From Molossus alvarezi (taxonomy: Eukaryota > Chordata > Mammalia > Chiroptera > Molossidae): a stretch of DNA of 64,000 nucleotides. The stretch lies in contig CM073898.1 of NCBI GenBank assembly GCA_037176705.1, positions 21,994,488 through 22,058,487 on the forward strand, given 5' to 3'. Below are positions 22,131-33,180 of the stretch, piece after piece (the stretch's first letter is position 1; each line of letters opens with the position of its first letter). The position numbers and the translations under genes are program-made. The notes beneath the pieces were generated by a model that ran no database searches, had not been told where the DNA came from, and worked only from the letters and a program-made list of their open reading frames with translations.

Positions 22131-24734
22131 GATATGACTCTGTATATAAAAGAAGTTTTGAACAGGGTTTGAGCCACACCCTTGGTTGGTCCTGAGTGAA
22201 TAGATCTCTTCCAGATATTAATTTTCCCCCAGAATTTTTCTAGACCAAGGGTTATCATGTTGGGGTTTTTTTAAAGTGAAGATAGAAATAAATGACTTCA
22301 GAGGATTTTCAATTTGGGTACATTTTCTGTTGAATTATTTAAGAGGCGGTGAATCATATATCTTTTGAGAACTAAGTAGACCAAGTGGGAGGCTGCAAGC
22401 ATGGATGTGTCATTAACAGAAACAGGAAACACAGGAGACAGTTTCAGGGAAGTCCCAAGTATAGTTAGAACAGACTGCACTGGAGATGAAGGTTTCCACA
22501 CTTCAGAGGGGCTTCAGAGAGGGAACAGGAAGGGTGGCTAGAAGCCTGAGAGTGGGGAATATGACCTTCCGTGGTAGAAGCAGATGCCATCACTGAGGGA
22601 ATTTTGAGGATGAAGTTCAGAATCTTGGGGAAATCACACCTTTAGAGAGAAGATAGAGAAAGTGAAGATGATGAAAGTCAGTGTGGAGACATAGAATGAG
22701 CTGCAGAAATATGCCAGTGGATGTAAAAATGTTCATCCCTGGAGAGAGGGGGCCTAACCAGCGCCGTGGATGGAGAGGTTGCTCAGGCCCAGAGATGGCC
22801 GGATTTGGTCATCCAGGGGGAGTGTGAGCGAATAAAGTAGCAGCCAGCACGTAGGGGCTGATGTGGATACTGTGGAGGCTCACTCTTCATTAGAGGCAGA
22901 AAGAGGTTCACAATAATGTGGGATTTGGGAATGAAAAACATTTAAATCTCCTTCAAGGTATATTTGTGAATTCTTTGCAACATCATTATTACTTAGTAGT
23001 AGAATGTATCTGTGCCACCACAATGTTTGTAAGACAGCTGCTGGGAACTCAAGAGTGGAAACTGGTTGGAGGGGGCTCGTCCACCCTATCAGGCTCCTCG
23101 TGGGAACCACTCCAATCCCCTCCACCACACCTCTTAGTCCAGCTCGGCTGCAGTGACTGTTCCCTCCTGGCTTCACCCAGCTTCTGCAGGGGCACCTTGA
23201 CAACACCCAGTCTCTATCTGCCTGACCTACAGCTTCTCTTTCACAGGGATGGGAGACATCCACCGGAACCCACTTGGCATTCACACGCACGTATGTGCAC
23301 ATGTGGTTGTGTATGAGTATGTGAATGTGTTGAGGGGGGTCCTTTGACCAATGAGTAAGGGCCGATGGACAAATTCCCCTCTTTCTTTTTCCCAGGCAGA
23401 CACATGTCCTAAGAGATGTTTCATAGGACTTCTCTTTGATCCTTTCACTTGGAGCGCAAATTTGCCCACGGTCGCTGTGGCCAACTCATAATGCAATCTT
23501 GTATTCTTCTCCTTCCTTCCCTGTTTCAATTCCCCTATTCCTCATTCCTGACACCTCGATCAATCTTCTCACTAAATTATTACACTTCATCCTTTGTTTC
23601 TGGAGGAACTCAAGCCAAGACAGCTTCTGGTTGTTTTTTTTTTTTTTTAAAATACAGGAGCTGTGTGATGCAATAAAGGAATAGGGAATGGAATGACCCC
23701 CCCACACCCCCCAAGAAAGTGTGCTTCTGTTTTCTTTTGTTTCATGCTTTTTAAAATGAATTTGGGCCTTTAGCTATTTGAAAAATGTCTTCGATATGTT
23801 CATTTCCTTAGGTGAACAGCAATTGAAGAACTAAGTGTTCTGTGATTGGTATTCAATTAATTGCAGAATATACAATGGAGTGTAAAAATATTCAGCTACT
23901 TTTGAATAAAATGCTCTTATAATTAAAAATCTGTTAGGAAGAAGAGCCCTAATTCTCCTTTATGTGCCTTGAAAACTTGCCAGAAATTTCAGTCTTCCAT
24001 CATTACACAGTGCTCTGGACTTAAAGAGTCCCTTAGCTCCTCGGTTAATTTTATGTCCTGAACCAAAATTACTTCTTTAGGCTTTCTTTTCCTTTTCATG
24101 TCACCTAATTTAGTAAGATTCTGGAGATGGTTATTCTGATTATGCTTTTGTTATTGAATTAAGTGATCTTCTGTAATGATTATGCTATTCTGAAAGCAGT
24201 TTCTGAGTAGAAAACTTTTTTTCTAGACTGATCTGGGGCAGTTTGGTGCCTCCTCTGATCTCAAGGTTGTCCAGAGAATCATGCAGTGTTAATGGATGTC
24301 AGAAGCAAGACCAGGACCTGAGTTTTCTATTTCTATTGGATTTAACTAAGAGAGCTCATCCAATGACTACCTCAATTTGCTTAGAGGCCATCAGTTAGGG
24401 ATGACAGTTTCTCCAAGGACAGCATCCTAAACTTTTGTAGCTTCTTTATATTGCTGGCATTTTATTCTTCCTTCAAACAGAGGGAAAAGCTTTTTAAGGA
24501 AAATAGCAAATTTGCACTGGGGTGCACGTTTTAAATGCCAAACACTTTAGTCTTGCAGTTGAATTATATCTCTAATTTTGAGCCAGTGAGACTGAACAGA
24601 AACCTGGCAGAAATAAACCATATCTGTGTAAGTCTGGTCCTAGTCATTCACCCATGGCACCATTATGACGGACACAGAGAAAATTGTAGTGCTGTGACAA
24701 AATATGTAAGCCCATAAACGTTGATGTCAAATGA
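22131..24734. other. Gene-free DNA
   Basis: No repeat is confidently recognised. 22300-22870 has the feel of an old repeat but I cannot name it. 23030-23280 is GC-richer. A T-run with TA sits at 23634-23650 and a C-run at 23696-23711. Overlapping open frames of 130-140 codons at 22880-23316 on both strands have no domain and no splice context, so I do not call them genes. Confidence 0.5.
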
Positions 24735-24945
24735 TCTGAGAAGTGCTTAGAGCATCGGCCCATGCACTGAAGGGTCACAGGTTTGATTCCCAGTCAAGGT
24801 TTCAGGTTCTATTCCCAGCCCCAGTCAGGATTCCTGTGGGAGACAACCAATTGATGTTTCTCTCTCTCTCTCTCCTCTCCCCCCCCCCCTCCCCGCTACT
24901 CTCTAAAAATCAATGGAAAAAATATTCTCAGGTGAGGATTAACAA
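24735..24945 (+). mobile_element. VES SINE, old, diverged
   Basis: The head is partly lost, but TTAGAGCATCGGCCCATGCA, GGTTTGATTCCCAGTCAAGG (B box) and ACCAATTGATGTTTCTCTC remain, followed by a CT and C-run block and TTCTCAGGTGAGGATTAA. The last item shows that the 3' hairpin block is also in older copies. Confidence 0.8.
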
Positions 24946-25205
24946 CAATGAAAATTATCTGAGGCCAAATCCTGAGTCTCCCTTGGAGTCTGACAAAGGT
25001 TACATACTTTCTGTAAACTCTGTCTTTGTCTCTAAGCACAGGTGATAACTTCAACAGCCTCATCACATTGCTGGGTCCATAGAAAGCACTCAGTACTATC
25101 TATTATCATTATTTATGATAGCTGCTAAAGTAAATTGTAGTCAATTAGAGTAAATACCCACAATATCTGTGCATTTCTTTATGATGAATAAGAATTGTCT
25201 TTTAG

Positions 25206-25426
25206 CCTGGCCGGTGTGGCTCAGTGGTTTGAACCCATGCACTAAGAGATCACCAGTTCGATTCCTGGTCAGGACACATGCCCAGGTTGTGGGCCTGATC
25301 CCCAGTGGGGGGCATGCAGGAGGCAACCAACCAATGATCTTGCTCACTGATGTTTCTATCTCTCTCTTCCTCTCCTTTCCTCTCTCTCTTTCTAATATCA
25401 ATAAAGAAAAAAAAATTTCTTTTTAA
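25206..25426 (+). mobile_element. VES SINE, type B
   Basis: CCTGGCCGGTGTGGCTCAG head, B box GTTCGATTCCTGG, GGGGGGCATGCAGGAGGCAA body, ATCAATAAAGAAAAAAAAA end. A 15-bp TSD with two mismatches (AGAATTGTCTTTTAG and AGAATTTTGTTTTAG) lies at 25191-25205 and 25427-25441. Confidence 0.92.
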
Positions 25427-25509
25427 AGAATTTTGTTTTAGATATTTAGAAAGTAAGGAAGCAAAAAGAGCCAAGGAAACTAGGGATTCAATTTAAAATC
25501 AGTGCTTTT

Positions 25510-25735
25510 AGGAGAAGCAACATTGTATGTGGGTTAAGATCATGATTTCTTAATCTTATGAGCCTGGGTTCAAATCCCAGCTCTGCCACTTATTAGCTCT
25601 TATTAGCACTTCAACGAGCTACTTAACCTCTCTGTGTTTGTGTCCTCATTCTGAAATGGAAATAATTATAGTGCCAACCTCATATAGTTGTTATGAAAAA
25701 TTTAATTACATGTTCTTAAAGCACTGGTTGGCAGG
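25510..25735 (+). mobile_element. MIR SINE
   Basis: Clear MIR order: GTGGGTTAAGATCATGA, GAGCCTGGGTTCAAATCCC, AGCTCTGCCACTTATTAGC, TACTTAACCTCTCTGTG, AAATGGAAATAATTATAGTG, CCTCATATAGTTGTTATG. Confidence 0.9.
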
Positions 25736-27147
25736 GCTGGCTCCGTGGGCCCATGACCTGTTCCCAGTGCAGAAGACACAAGCTCAAAACAATACCATGC
25801 TTTGTTTCATGCTCTGCTGCTGGCGTCTTCAAATTGTTAATCATTTCTTATTATTCCTAATAACTTGAACCCTGCATGGGAGCAGAGGAGATACACAAAG
25901 TAGTCACAGTCGCTTTGTTGCTAGCTGCGGCGTTAGCATGTGCTGTTCCTTTGCCGTGGACCACGAGCACGGAATTCCAGTGGACGCGAATGCGTGGGAG
26001 TTCGGTGGCCTCAAAAGAAGCACATCTTTGGCTGCCTGAGTGAGGGGGTTGACAGCCCCAAGAGACCACAGTTTTTGTTCAAAACCAAATTTTCTCCCAA
26101 GGCAGAAGGAAGGCGATGCCAATCTAAGACATAGAATAACCCCAAATCCTATCATATGCTTTCTTGCTCATGTTACTTTCTTGGATTAGCCAAACCACTT
26201 ACGTTGAAATACTGTCAGCCTGTCCTTATTCATTACGGAGCTGAACGTTGAGTGTGCTGGTAGAATGTGCGTGTATCAAGACGTGATAAAAGCAGCTGAT
26301 TTATTTTGTGCAGTGTTTCTCGTGCTCTAGGAAGAAGCATGTATGCACGTGTGACCTGTGAGACATACAAAGTATGTGATTTTGATGATTGTGTGTACAA
26401 GGTAAGCGCTCTTATATTTTTGTTTAAGGCTGGCATTATGTGATATAAAGATGGACAATAACGTGCATGCTAAAATACTTGTAAAATTACTTTCTTTTTT
26501 TTTTCATTTATCTTCAGACATAGCAAGACGGAGAGGGGGGGTAGAGAGAGAGACACACACATCAACTGGTTGCCACCCACATGACCTCAACCGGGCAGGG
26601 ATAAATGTTCAATAGCAAAACAAACAAACAAAAACAACATGATGACAAATAAAGAGATCATGAAAGGAAGGAAAAATATTTATATTTTAATACCATTTAA
26701 AGCATGTTTTTCTTGCCTTTTGAACAAAGGGCTCTACATTTTTATTTTGCACAGGGCCCTACAAATTATATAGTTGGACTTATTGCTGGGTACATCGTAT
26801 TATATATTTATATTGTGTCTATGTATGGGTGTGCATGTGATTGAGATATATACCTCACAAAAGAGGGTCCAGATTTTTGTATTGGAATGCTATATTCTTA
26901 CAAGAAAACGCCAGAATTTCTATTCATGGAAGAAGATTATTCCAACAAGGAAAGAGGGCTTCCTCAGTATCTGAACTTGTCCCTATGAGTTTTACATTCT
27001 CATTGGAGCTGATATACCCATTGTTCCTAGATTGGACAGATTTTCTTCTATATCACAGATGTTCCCAAATAGCCAGTTGGGTAGGGTCTCTAGTATACAC
27101 TGTGTTTCTTTAACCATCTTGTAGGTACTTTTCAGTGTTCCTCTAAA
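25736..27147. other. Gene-free DNA
   Basis: 25870-26100 is richer in CpG than its surroundings, with small frames on both strands, but no gene is recognised. 25735-25860 and 26703-26790 look like pieces of one old mammalian repeat (GCCCATGACCTGTTCCCAG and GGGCCCTACAAATTATATAG), family not identified. Confidence 0.4.
26500..26605 (-). mobile_element. VES SINE fragment, minus strand
   Basis: T-run, then CATTTATCTTCAGACATAGC, a GA block and GGTTGCCACCCACATGACC: the tail and body of a type A copy. It ends at CCGGGCAGGGATAA, so the head is missing. Confidence 0.7.
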
Positions 27148-27162
27148 GAACTTTACAGCTTT

Positions 27163-27285
27163 TTATTTATTTATTCATTTATTTTCGTTACAGATGTTTC
27201 TCCTTTTTCCTCCATTGACACCCTCCTTCCGGCCCCCCATGTCCCCAGTGGCATTCTTGTTTATGTCCATTGGTTGTGCATATAT
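27163..27285 (-). mobile_element. Very short L1 3' end, antisense, with TSD
   Basis: Only 123 bp of L1 3'UTR is present (TTTTCGTTACAGATGTTTCT, CCATTGACACCCTCC, TGTCCATTGGTTGTGCATA). A perfect 15-bp TSD, GAACTTTACAGCTTT, lies at 27148-27162 and 27286-27300. This is an extreme 5' truncation of the L1-A/L1-B lineage. Confidence 0.92.
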
Positions 27286-27300
27286 GAACTTTACAGCTTT

Positions 27301-28641
27301 CTAAACTCTTTCAAATACACTGTTTTATCTAAGCCTCACAGCCCTTTTGAATTAGACAGTGGAGAAGTTAAAAAATAATGTGTGTCACCAACACACCTGG
27401 AGGAGCATTACCTGCTGAGCACATCACAACCCAGGAGCTGACCCCTCAGTCTTACAGATTCAGAAAACAGACAGTGTCCGGTTCTCAGAGCTTTATTGGA
27501 CTTAGGCATGCTGATTCACATCAACCAAATCCACAGGAGAGTGAAGCAGAGGTACGGAATGCCAATCTGTAATTTATAGAGAGCGGTGTAACTTTCCAGC
27601 ACACCAGCACATTCCCTCGCCATAGAAACACATCCTGGGAAGCCAGGTTATCAGACGGTAGCTTGTGAGCATGAAATCAGAGCAAGGCGGGTTGGCTGGA
27701 TAACCCACATATTTAATGGCATTGGGCTCTGGTGGTCTGATAGATCCGTCTGGACAATAAGGAGAAGTAGGCAAGTCTGTATCAGTTTATCTTTCTAAGA
27801 CACTTTGTTACCCAGTCGGTGCTGGAGGCATCCTGATAATTCATCCTTTCCTTTCTCTCATGCTTCTTGCTGAGGGATTCAGTTTCTGATGGACTCATTC
27901 ATTCTTTCTTGAGATATGTGCTTTTAATCAGTATAGTAACAGCCAGATTCCCCTCCTCTCTGCTTCTGGCATAAGGGATACTTTTTCTTCCTTTAGGCAC
28001 TTGTTATATAAAAAGGATTTCATATAACTAGCGCCAGTTTCAAGGTTTAAGTCTTAGCTTTAGGACCACCTTCAGGCAGTGCTGTGTTCATTTTACAAAT
28101 CAGAAGACAGGCTCAGGGAATTTTAATAACTTGGTCTGAGGAAGGAATCCACATGTTTACTCCTACTCAGTATTTTTGTTTGTTTGTATGCATGTTTGTA
28201 TGCCATAATGTTCTTCTTCCTACTTTATTGTACTCCACTACATCTGCCTCCTCAAAACTTCAAAAATTTAAACACATTTTACTTTAAGATAGCCTCATAT
28301 TGTCAACGTAAAAAATGTCCAAACCTGTAAGAATTTGTATGAGTTTATTTGAGAAATGGACTGAGAAAATGCTGCTGAGAAGGGTAGTTATGCACCTGAT
28401 TTTGTACATTACAGTCAAAGGAGGAGACTCACTGGTGATAGAGTAGGGAGGCGGGAGGAAGTCAAGCAGAAAAACCTTTGGAATTGGATGAAAAGTAAAA
28501 TGATAGACACATGCTTCTTTTATGTGGGTTGGTACAGGATAGTTAACAGTCAACATTAACACGGTAACAATAAAAATGGAAGGATTTGTGGTCTCTGTTC
28601 GGGTGTGGTGGTTGTGCTTTGAGGGGTCAGGGTCTGGAAAA
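27301..28641. other. Gene-free DNA
   Basis: 28083-28145 (CATTTTACAAATCAGAAGAC, AGGCTCAGGGAATTTTAATA) is probably an antisense MIR piece, and 27300-27350 may be another. No gene is recognised. Confidence 0.5.
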
Positions 28642-28653
28642 AAGGAAATTACT

Positions 28654-28854
28654 GCCCTGGCTGGTTTGGCTCAGCGGTTAGAGCGTCGGCCTGCGGTCCA
28701 GAGAGACCCGGGTTCAGTTCCCGCTAAGGGCATGTACGTCGGTTGCAGTTTGTCCCCGGCCCTGGTTGGTTGTGCGGGTGGCAGCCACTCGATGTGTCCC
28801 TTTCACATCCATGTTTCTCCTTCTCCCTCGTCCTCTCTCTCCCTCCTGCTCTAT

Positions 28855-28900
<46 letters not shown>

Positions 28901-28932
28901 GAAAAATGTCCTCGGGTGAGAATAAAAAAAAG
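28654..28932 (+). mobile_element. VES SINE, type A, with TSD and internal AAT expansion
   Basis: Full-length copy with the usual head and body and 3' block TCCTCGGGTGAGAA. TSD AAGGAAATTACT at 28642-28653 and 28933-28944. The A-rich link after CTATCTGA has become an AAT microsatellite. Confidence 0.95.
28857..28899 (+). repeat. (AAT)n microsatellite, about 14 copies
   Basis: A perfect run of AAT inside the VES, where other type A copies have ACAAAAAATGGAAAAATG. It grew from the internal A-rich link, not from the SINE's terminal tail. Confidence 0.95.
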
Positions 28933-29269
28933 AAGGAAATTACTTTGTTATTCTGAAGACATGGTATCAAGTTGCAAAAAAGACATAAGACAGGTTTGGT
29001 TAAGGTAAAAACTGACCTTTGTCAGGGAAGATACTGCCCTAGAACATGGCTACCCACTATGACCTGCTTTTAGTTAGAAAGTTTGAATTTCAGACCATCC
29101 TGTGTGGTTACTTTCTGCCTCCGAGTCTGTAAGGCCACCATGCAGGCCTCTCCTGAGCTTGGCAGGTTTAGTAGGTGGACCCCTTTTCATCCACAATATT
29201 AATTTCCTACCAAACTCCTTGAACTTGACCTACAAAATATTACAGAATTTTAGCTCTCGTAGTGCTCAG

Positions 29270-29670
29270 TTCTCCTTCTGACTTTATTTTCTCTCTCTTT
29301 CCCAGTAACTCCTCTTTGGCCACGCTAGCATACTCTGCCTCAGGATCTCACCTTTCCCTCTGCCTGGGATGCTTTCTCCTTAGATAGGTCCTTTGTCCCA
29401 CTCTGTCATTTCATTCAGAACTGCACTCAGATTCAATCACCTGTCTAAAACTGTACCACTGTCTCCCCATCCCATTACCACACATTACATATCCTCATGG
29501 CTCTGAACATGGAGTTTTAATGTCTCATTTCAATTTGACCTATTTTTAATTTTTTTATTGTCTGACATCCATACTAGAATATAAGCTCCAAGGAGCTTTC
29601 TTTGTTTTATTCATTGCTAAAGACTCAGTCTTTTGAACAATCTCTACCACATTGGACTCTTGTGGAATAA
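29270..29670 (+). mobile_element. L2 3'-region fragment
   Basis: L2 landmarks in order: TCTGCCTGGGATGCTTTC, CATTTCATTCAGAACTGC, TATTGTCTGACATCC, AGAATATAAGCTCCAAGGAG, TTCATTGCTAAAGACTCAG, GTGGAATAAATAAGTGC. Heavily diverged. A second L2 end piece lies at 30060-30110 (GTAAGCTCCATGAGGGCAGG). Confidence 0.75.
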
Positions 29671-29689
29671 ATAAGTGCATATGGGCACT

Positions 29690-31179
29690 TAGCATCTGTT
29701 CAGGTCTTTACCAAGTGGGCGATACATATTACTTTGATGTCTAACATCCTTGCACTCATTGGTTCCTGCACCGAGGAACTTTCTCTTGATTGGTTATTTA
29801 TGTGCACAAAGTAGGTGTTCATTAAGTATATGTGGAATGAAGATATAGATAACTGTATAATGAACTGTTATGGGAGTTGGAAAGAGGGAAAAGTCACTAA
29901 CAATTGGGTCAGATATCAGGAAAGGCTTCATGGAGGATGTGGCATTTAAACCAGTCCTTGAAGGATGAGTATGATTTATTTCTTGGGCATGGGGATGGGA
30001 GGCACACAATATACATTTACAATATGTTCTGTGGAGCTTTTTACTCTGCAGTTTTAACATCCTAGGAATATCTTAGAAGGTAAGCTCCATGAGGGCAGGG
30101 ACTGTTTCTATCTACTTATCTTGATTTACATAGTTTAGTATCTTTATATATCTAGTGTATATCATCTTCATATATCTACTCTATATGTCACGATATATAC
30201 ACATTATTCATTATATGTTGATAGATATTACAAATGAATAGATACAAATAAAAAGTAAAGTGTTACAAAATGTACAAAGATGAGATTTTGATACATATAA
30301 CAATAAAGATTCTAAGGAAGAAGGTAGGATAGAATTAGGCTTGTTTTGTGTTTATGTTAATGAGTTAGAAGTAGGTTTGTCATTGATATTCAAATATTAT
30401 TTCTCAATATAGAAGCCTATTTTTTATCTATAGGGGAAGATGGAGTGATTGATATGTATAGAGTTCAGAATATATTTTAAATTAGTACAAAGGTTTATTA
30501 TGGAACATTGATGTTAATACATTTACCTCCTAATCATTTTTTAAAAATTAGAGTTTCAAAAACAATTAGTGGTAAAAAAGGCTCAGGAAGTTTGACTAGG
30601 TTCCCTAATGTCATGATGACACTTATTTGTCGTGTGATGTTTTTAGTAGTTAAGCTCAGAACCATTGTATTACCTGAGGGTAATTAAAAATCATATATCT
30701 CTGTGACAGGAAATCCTCCCATGGAACACCTCACAGCCACGTGTCCCTGTGCGGTGGGCACTGACATTTCTTATATCTTTATCAGTCACAGACACAACAC
30801 AGTGCTTGAGAATTCCTTTATTTAATGACCAAGTCGCTCAGCCAGCATGTGGCTGAGGAGGAACTGAAGTCAGATATTATGAGTCTAAGTAGGATTCTTA
30901 TTTTACTTCCCAACATCGACCATGGCAAGGAGAGAAATGCCTAATTTTAATTCTTGTGAGTTCTTTTTTCTACTGCCTGAGCATGGCATCATCAGTGGGC
31001 AAGTTTGTGCCCCCTGCCTGGGGCCGGCGAACTCTAACGGCCGTCCCAGCACAGCCGCAGGGCGGACCGGCCCGTTCCAAACACTTTCTTCATCAATTTA
31101 CCTGGCAGGGCACGAAATGCAGTGGATGCTTCACTGCGTTTAGGTAATTATTCCGTTTTCGATTCTGAACTTTGAAAAT
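29690..31179. other. Gene-free DNA with old repeat pieces
   Basis: 29880-29960 (AGGAAAGGCTTCATGGAGGA, GGCATTTAAACCAGTCCTTG) resembles an ancient L2-type repeat. 30110-30600 is very AT-rich. 30990-31160 is a small GC-rich, CpG-bearing island (GGGGCCGGCGAACTC, AACGGCCGTCCCAG, GGGCGGACCGGCCCG) without a recognised exon. Confidence 0.5.
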
Positions 31180-31289
31180 GACATATGGCGAGACTGAGTT
31201 TTACAACCATGTTACTGTTAGCATGAAGGGTTATTAATTGTGCCTGATAAATTACAATTTTCCAAATCTAGCTGGGTCAGAAAGCATGG
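31180..31289 (+). repeat. Diverged direct repeat, copy 1
   Basis: Shares with 32933-33019 the ordered blocks GACATATG, TTTACAACCATGTTA, TTATTAATTGTGCCTGATAA, CAATTTTCCAAATCTAG and AGAAAGCATGG. Copy 1 has about 18 extra bases after GTTA. The flanks do not match. No known repeat family is recognised. Confidence 0.85.
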
Positions 31290-31458
31290 TGTGGGTAATT
31301 ATTTACACAGCTCAGCCAATGTGGTGGTATGAGATAGAGAGTTGTAGTAGCAGAGTGATATCACAAAATTCTATTTACTGTCTCTCCAAGCCAAGAGTAT
31401 TTATAGGAATATTATAAAATACATAGGGTTTCATTGTGTTTTTAAAGATTGTAATTCT

Positions 31459-31666
31459 CATTCGGCCGGTGTGGCTCAGCAGTTGAGCTTCGACCCATGC
31501 ACCAGGAGGTTGCCGGTTTGATTCCCATTGTGGGCCTGATCCCCATTGGGGGGCATGCAGGAGGCGGCCAATCAAGGTTCTCTTTCATCTATGTTTCTAT
31601 CTCTCTCTCCCTCTCCCTTTCTCTCTCTCTAAAATCAATAAAGAAAAAAAAAATTTAAATTATGCA
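31459..31666 (+). mobile_element. VES SINE, type B, with TSD
   Basis: GGCCGGTGTGGCTCAG head, GGTTTGATTCCC B box, GGGGGGCATGCAGGAGGCGG body, AAAATCAATAAAG end. TSD AAAGATTGTAATTCT at 31444-31458 and AAAGATTGGAATTCT at 31667-31681 (one mismatch). The centre lacks the GTCAAGGGCACATGCC segment. Confidence 0.92.
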
Positions 31667-31681
31667 AAAGATTGGAATTCT

Positions 31682-32185
31682 TCTAAATCCCAGGCTGTGG
31701 TAGGTTATCTCTTACAGGGGAATGGTGTGTGGTTCATTGAGTTGTGGATGTGACATTGACTACAAAGGATGCATGGTCAATAAAGGAGGAAAAATCTGGA
31801 TGAATCTTTAAAGCCAGTGAAGGGGGACAGCAAAGAGAGCAAGCATTGAATTAGATGGTGACGTCAAAATCTGAGAAGCAGGCAGAGGAGAAGCCAGCTT
31901 CTCCATCATCTAGCTTGGCTATTTTGGATGGCAACCCCTTGGAATAGCTTCTGTTTTGCCTTTTGGATGTTTTATCTTAAGTTTTGATATTTACTGTTTA
32001 ATTTAGAAAGAGGCCAGGTACCATGAAACCATATTATCCTAGACACATTTCTAGTTTTTATCCACGTTTTTGAGAAACACTTTTAATGCATTTATTCCTA
32101 TAAGCAGTTATTGATGTGGGCTGGGGAGATGAAAAGTCATCATTCTTCAAAGAACTTTCTACCTAGTGATTCTAGATAGTAATAC
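31682..32185. other. Gene-free DNA, no repeat recognised
   Basis: About 500 bp of ordinary AT-leaning DNA between a VES and an LTR-like repeat. Confidence 0.5.
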
Positions 32186-32727
32186 TCTGTTGTGGTTAAT
32201 TTTATGAGTTAACTTGGCTGGGCTACAGATATTTGGTCAAAGACTGGTCTGAATATTCCTGTAAAGGTATTTTTGAGATGAGATTAACATTTAAATCAGT
32301 AGACTTTGAGTAAGGCAGATTACCCTCATAATGCGGGTGGGCCTCATGCAATCAGTTGAAGGTCTTAATAAGAAACCATTGACCTTCCTGGAAGAAGAAG
32401 GGCATCACCTGCAGCTCTTCACTGGGTCTCCAGCCTGATAACTTATTCTGTAGATTTTTGACTTGTCAGCCTCCAAAGTTATGAGAGCCAGTTTCTTAAA
32501 AGAAATTTCTCTTTGTGCCCTGGCCAGTTTGGCTCAGCGATTGAGCGTTGGCCTGCAGGCCAGGGAGTCCCGGGTTCAGTTCCTGCTAGGGGCATGTACC
32601 ACCAAAACAAAACAAAAGATAAAAAGAAATTTCTCTTTGGACATACACATAATCATGCGTGCACACACACGCATACACACACACACATTCTGTTTGCTTT
32701 GTTTCTTTATAGAGCCCTCATTAATGC
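32186..32727 (+). mobile_element. Ancient LTR-like repeat, split by a head-only VES
   Basis: GTTGTGGTTAATTTTATGAG, GGGTGGGCCTCATGCAATCA, GGTCTCCAGCCTGATAACTT, GTCAGCCTCCAAAGTTATGA and GTTTGCTTTGTTTCTTTATA occur in the order of a common ancient mammalian LTR-type repeat whose name I am not sure of. A CA-rich piece at 32655-32688 lies near its 3' end. The SINE at 32516-32621 interrupts it. No coding sequence. Confidence 0.6.
32516..32621 (+). mobile_element. Head-only VES SINE (tRNA domain plus A tail) with 18-bp TSD
   Basis: The tRNA-related head (32516-32603) has the A-box area GTTTGGCTCAGCGATTGAGC and the B box GGGTTCAGTTCCTG. Directly after GTACC, where full copies continue TCGGTTGCAG, this copy reads ACC then AAAACAAAACAAAAGATAAAA. 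An 18-bp perfect TSD, AAAAGAAATTTCTCTTTG, lies at 32498-32515 and 32622-32639. It is therefore a complete insertion of a short transcript, not a later deletion. Confidence 0.93.
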
Positions 32728-32932
32728 ACTTTCTATAAGTGGGAAACATTGCTAATGAGCTGATAGCTTGTTTTAATTAGTCACTTTTATTATAACTTTA
32801 ATCTTTGCTTTAGATACTGCTCTACAAATTTATTGTGATTTATAGTTTTCAAAGGGCTGAAACATGAATTTTCTCATTTGTGGTTTATAACTTTGACAGA
32901 AAATGAGGACAGAGTACATTAGGACATATGAT

Positions 32933-33019
32933 GACACTGGGTTTACAACCATGTTAATGTTTATTAATTGTACCTGATAAATGGCAATTTTCCAAATCTA
33001 GTTGGATTAGAAAGCATGG
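32933..33019 (+). repeat. Diverged direct repeat, copy 2
   Basis: Partner of 31180-31289, 1.75 kb downstream and in the same orientation, with roughly four of five aligned bases shared by eye. Confidence 0.85.
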
Positions 33020-33180
33020 GTGACACACTAGTTCCTCTAACTAAGGGATTTGAACATGAAGTTATTTCTGGGAAGTCTGTTTCTTCCTTACCTGCTCAGC
33101 AACAGAAATGATCAATGTATAGAACAAAAATGCATGTAGAATATTAGGCTCACAACTGGAGGTTTAAAAAAATAATTTTC

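Noticed and set aside
22880..23316. Overlapping 140- and 132-codon frames on opposite strands
   Set aside because: No domain, no splice or promoter context, and openness on both strands at once suggests base composition rather than coding.
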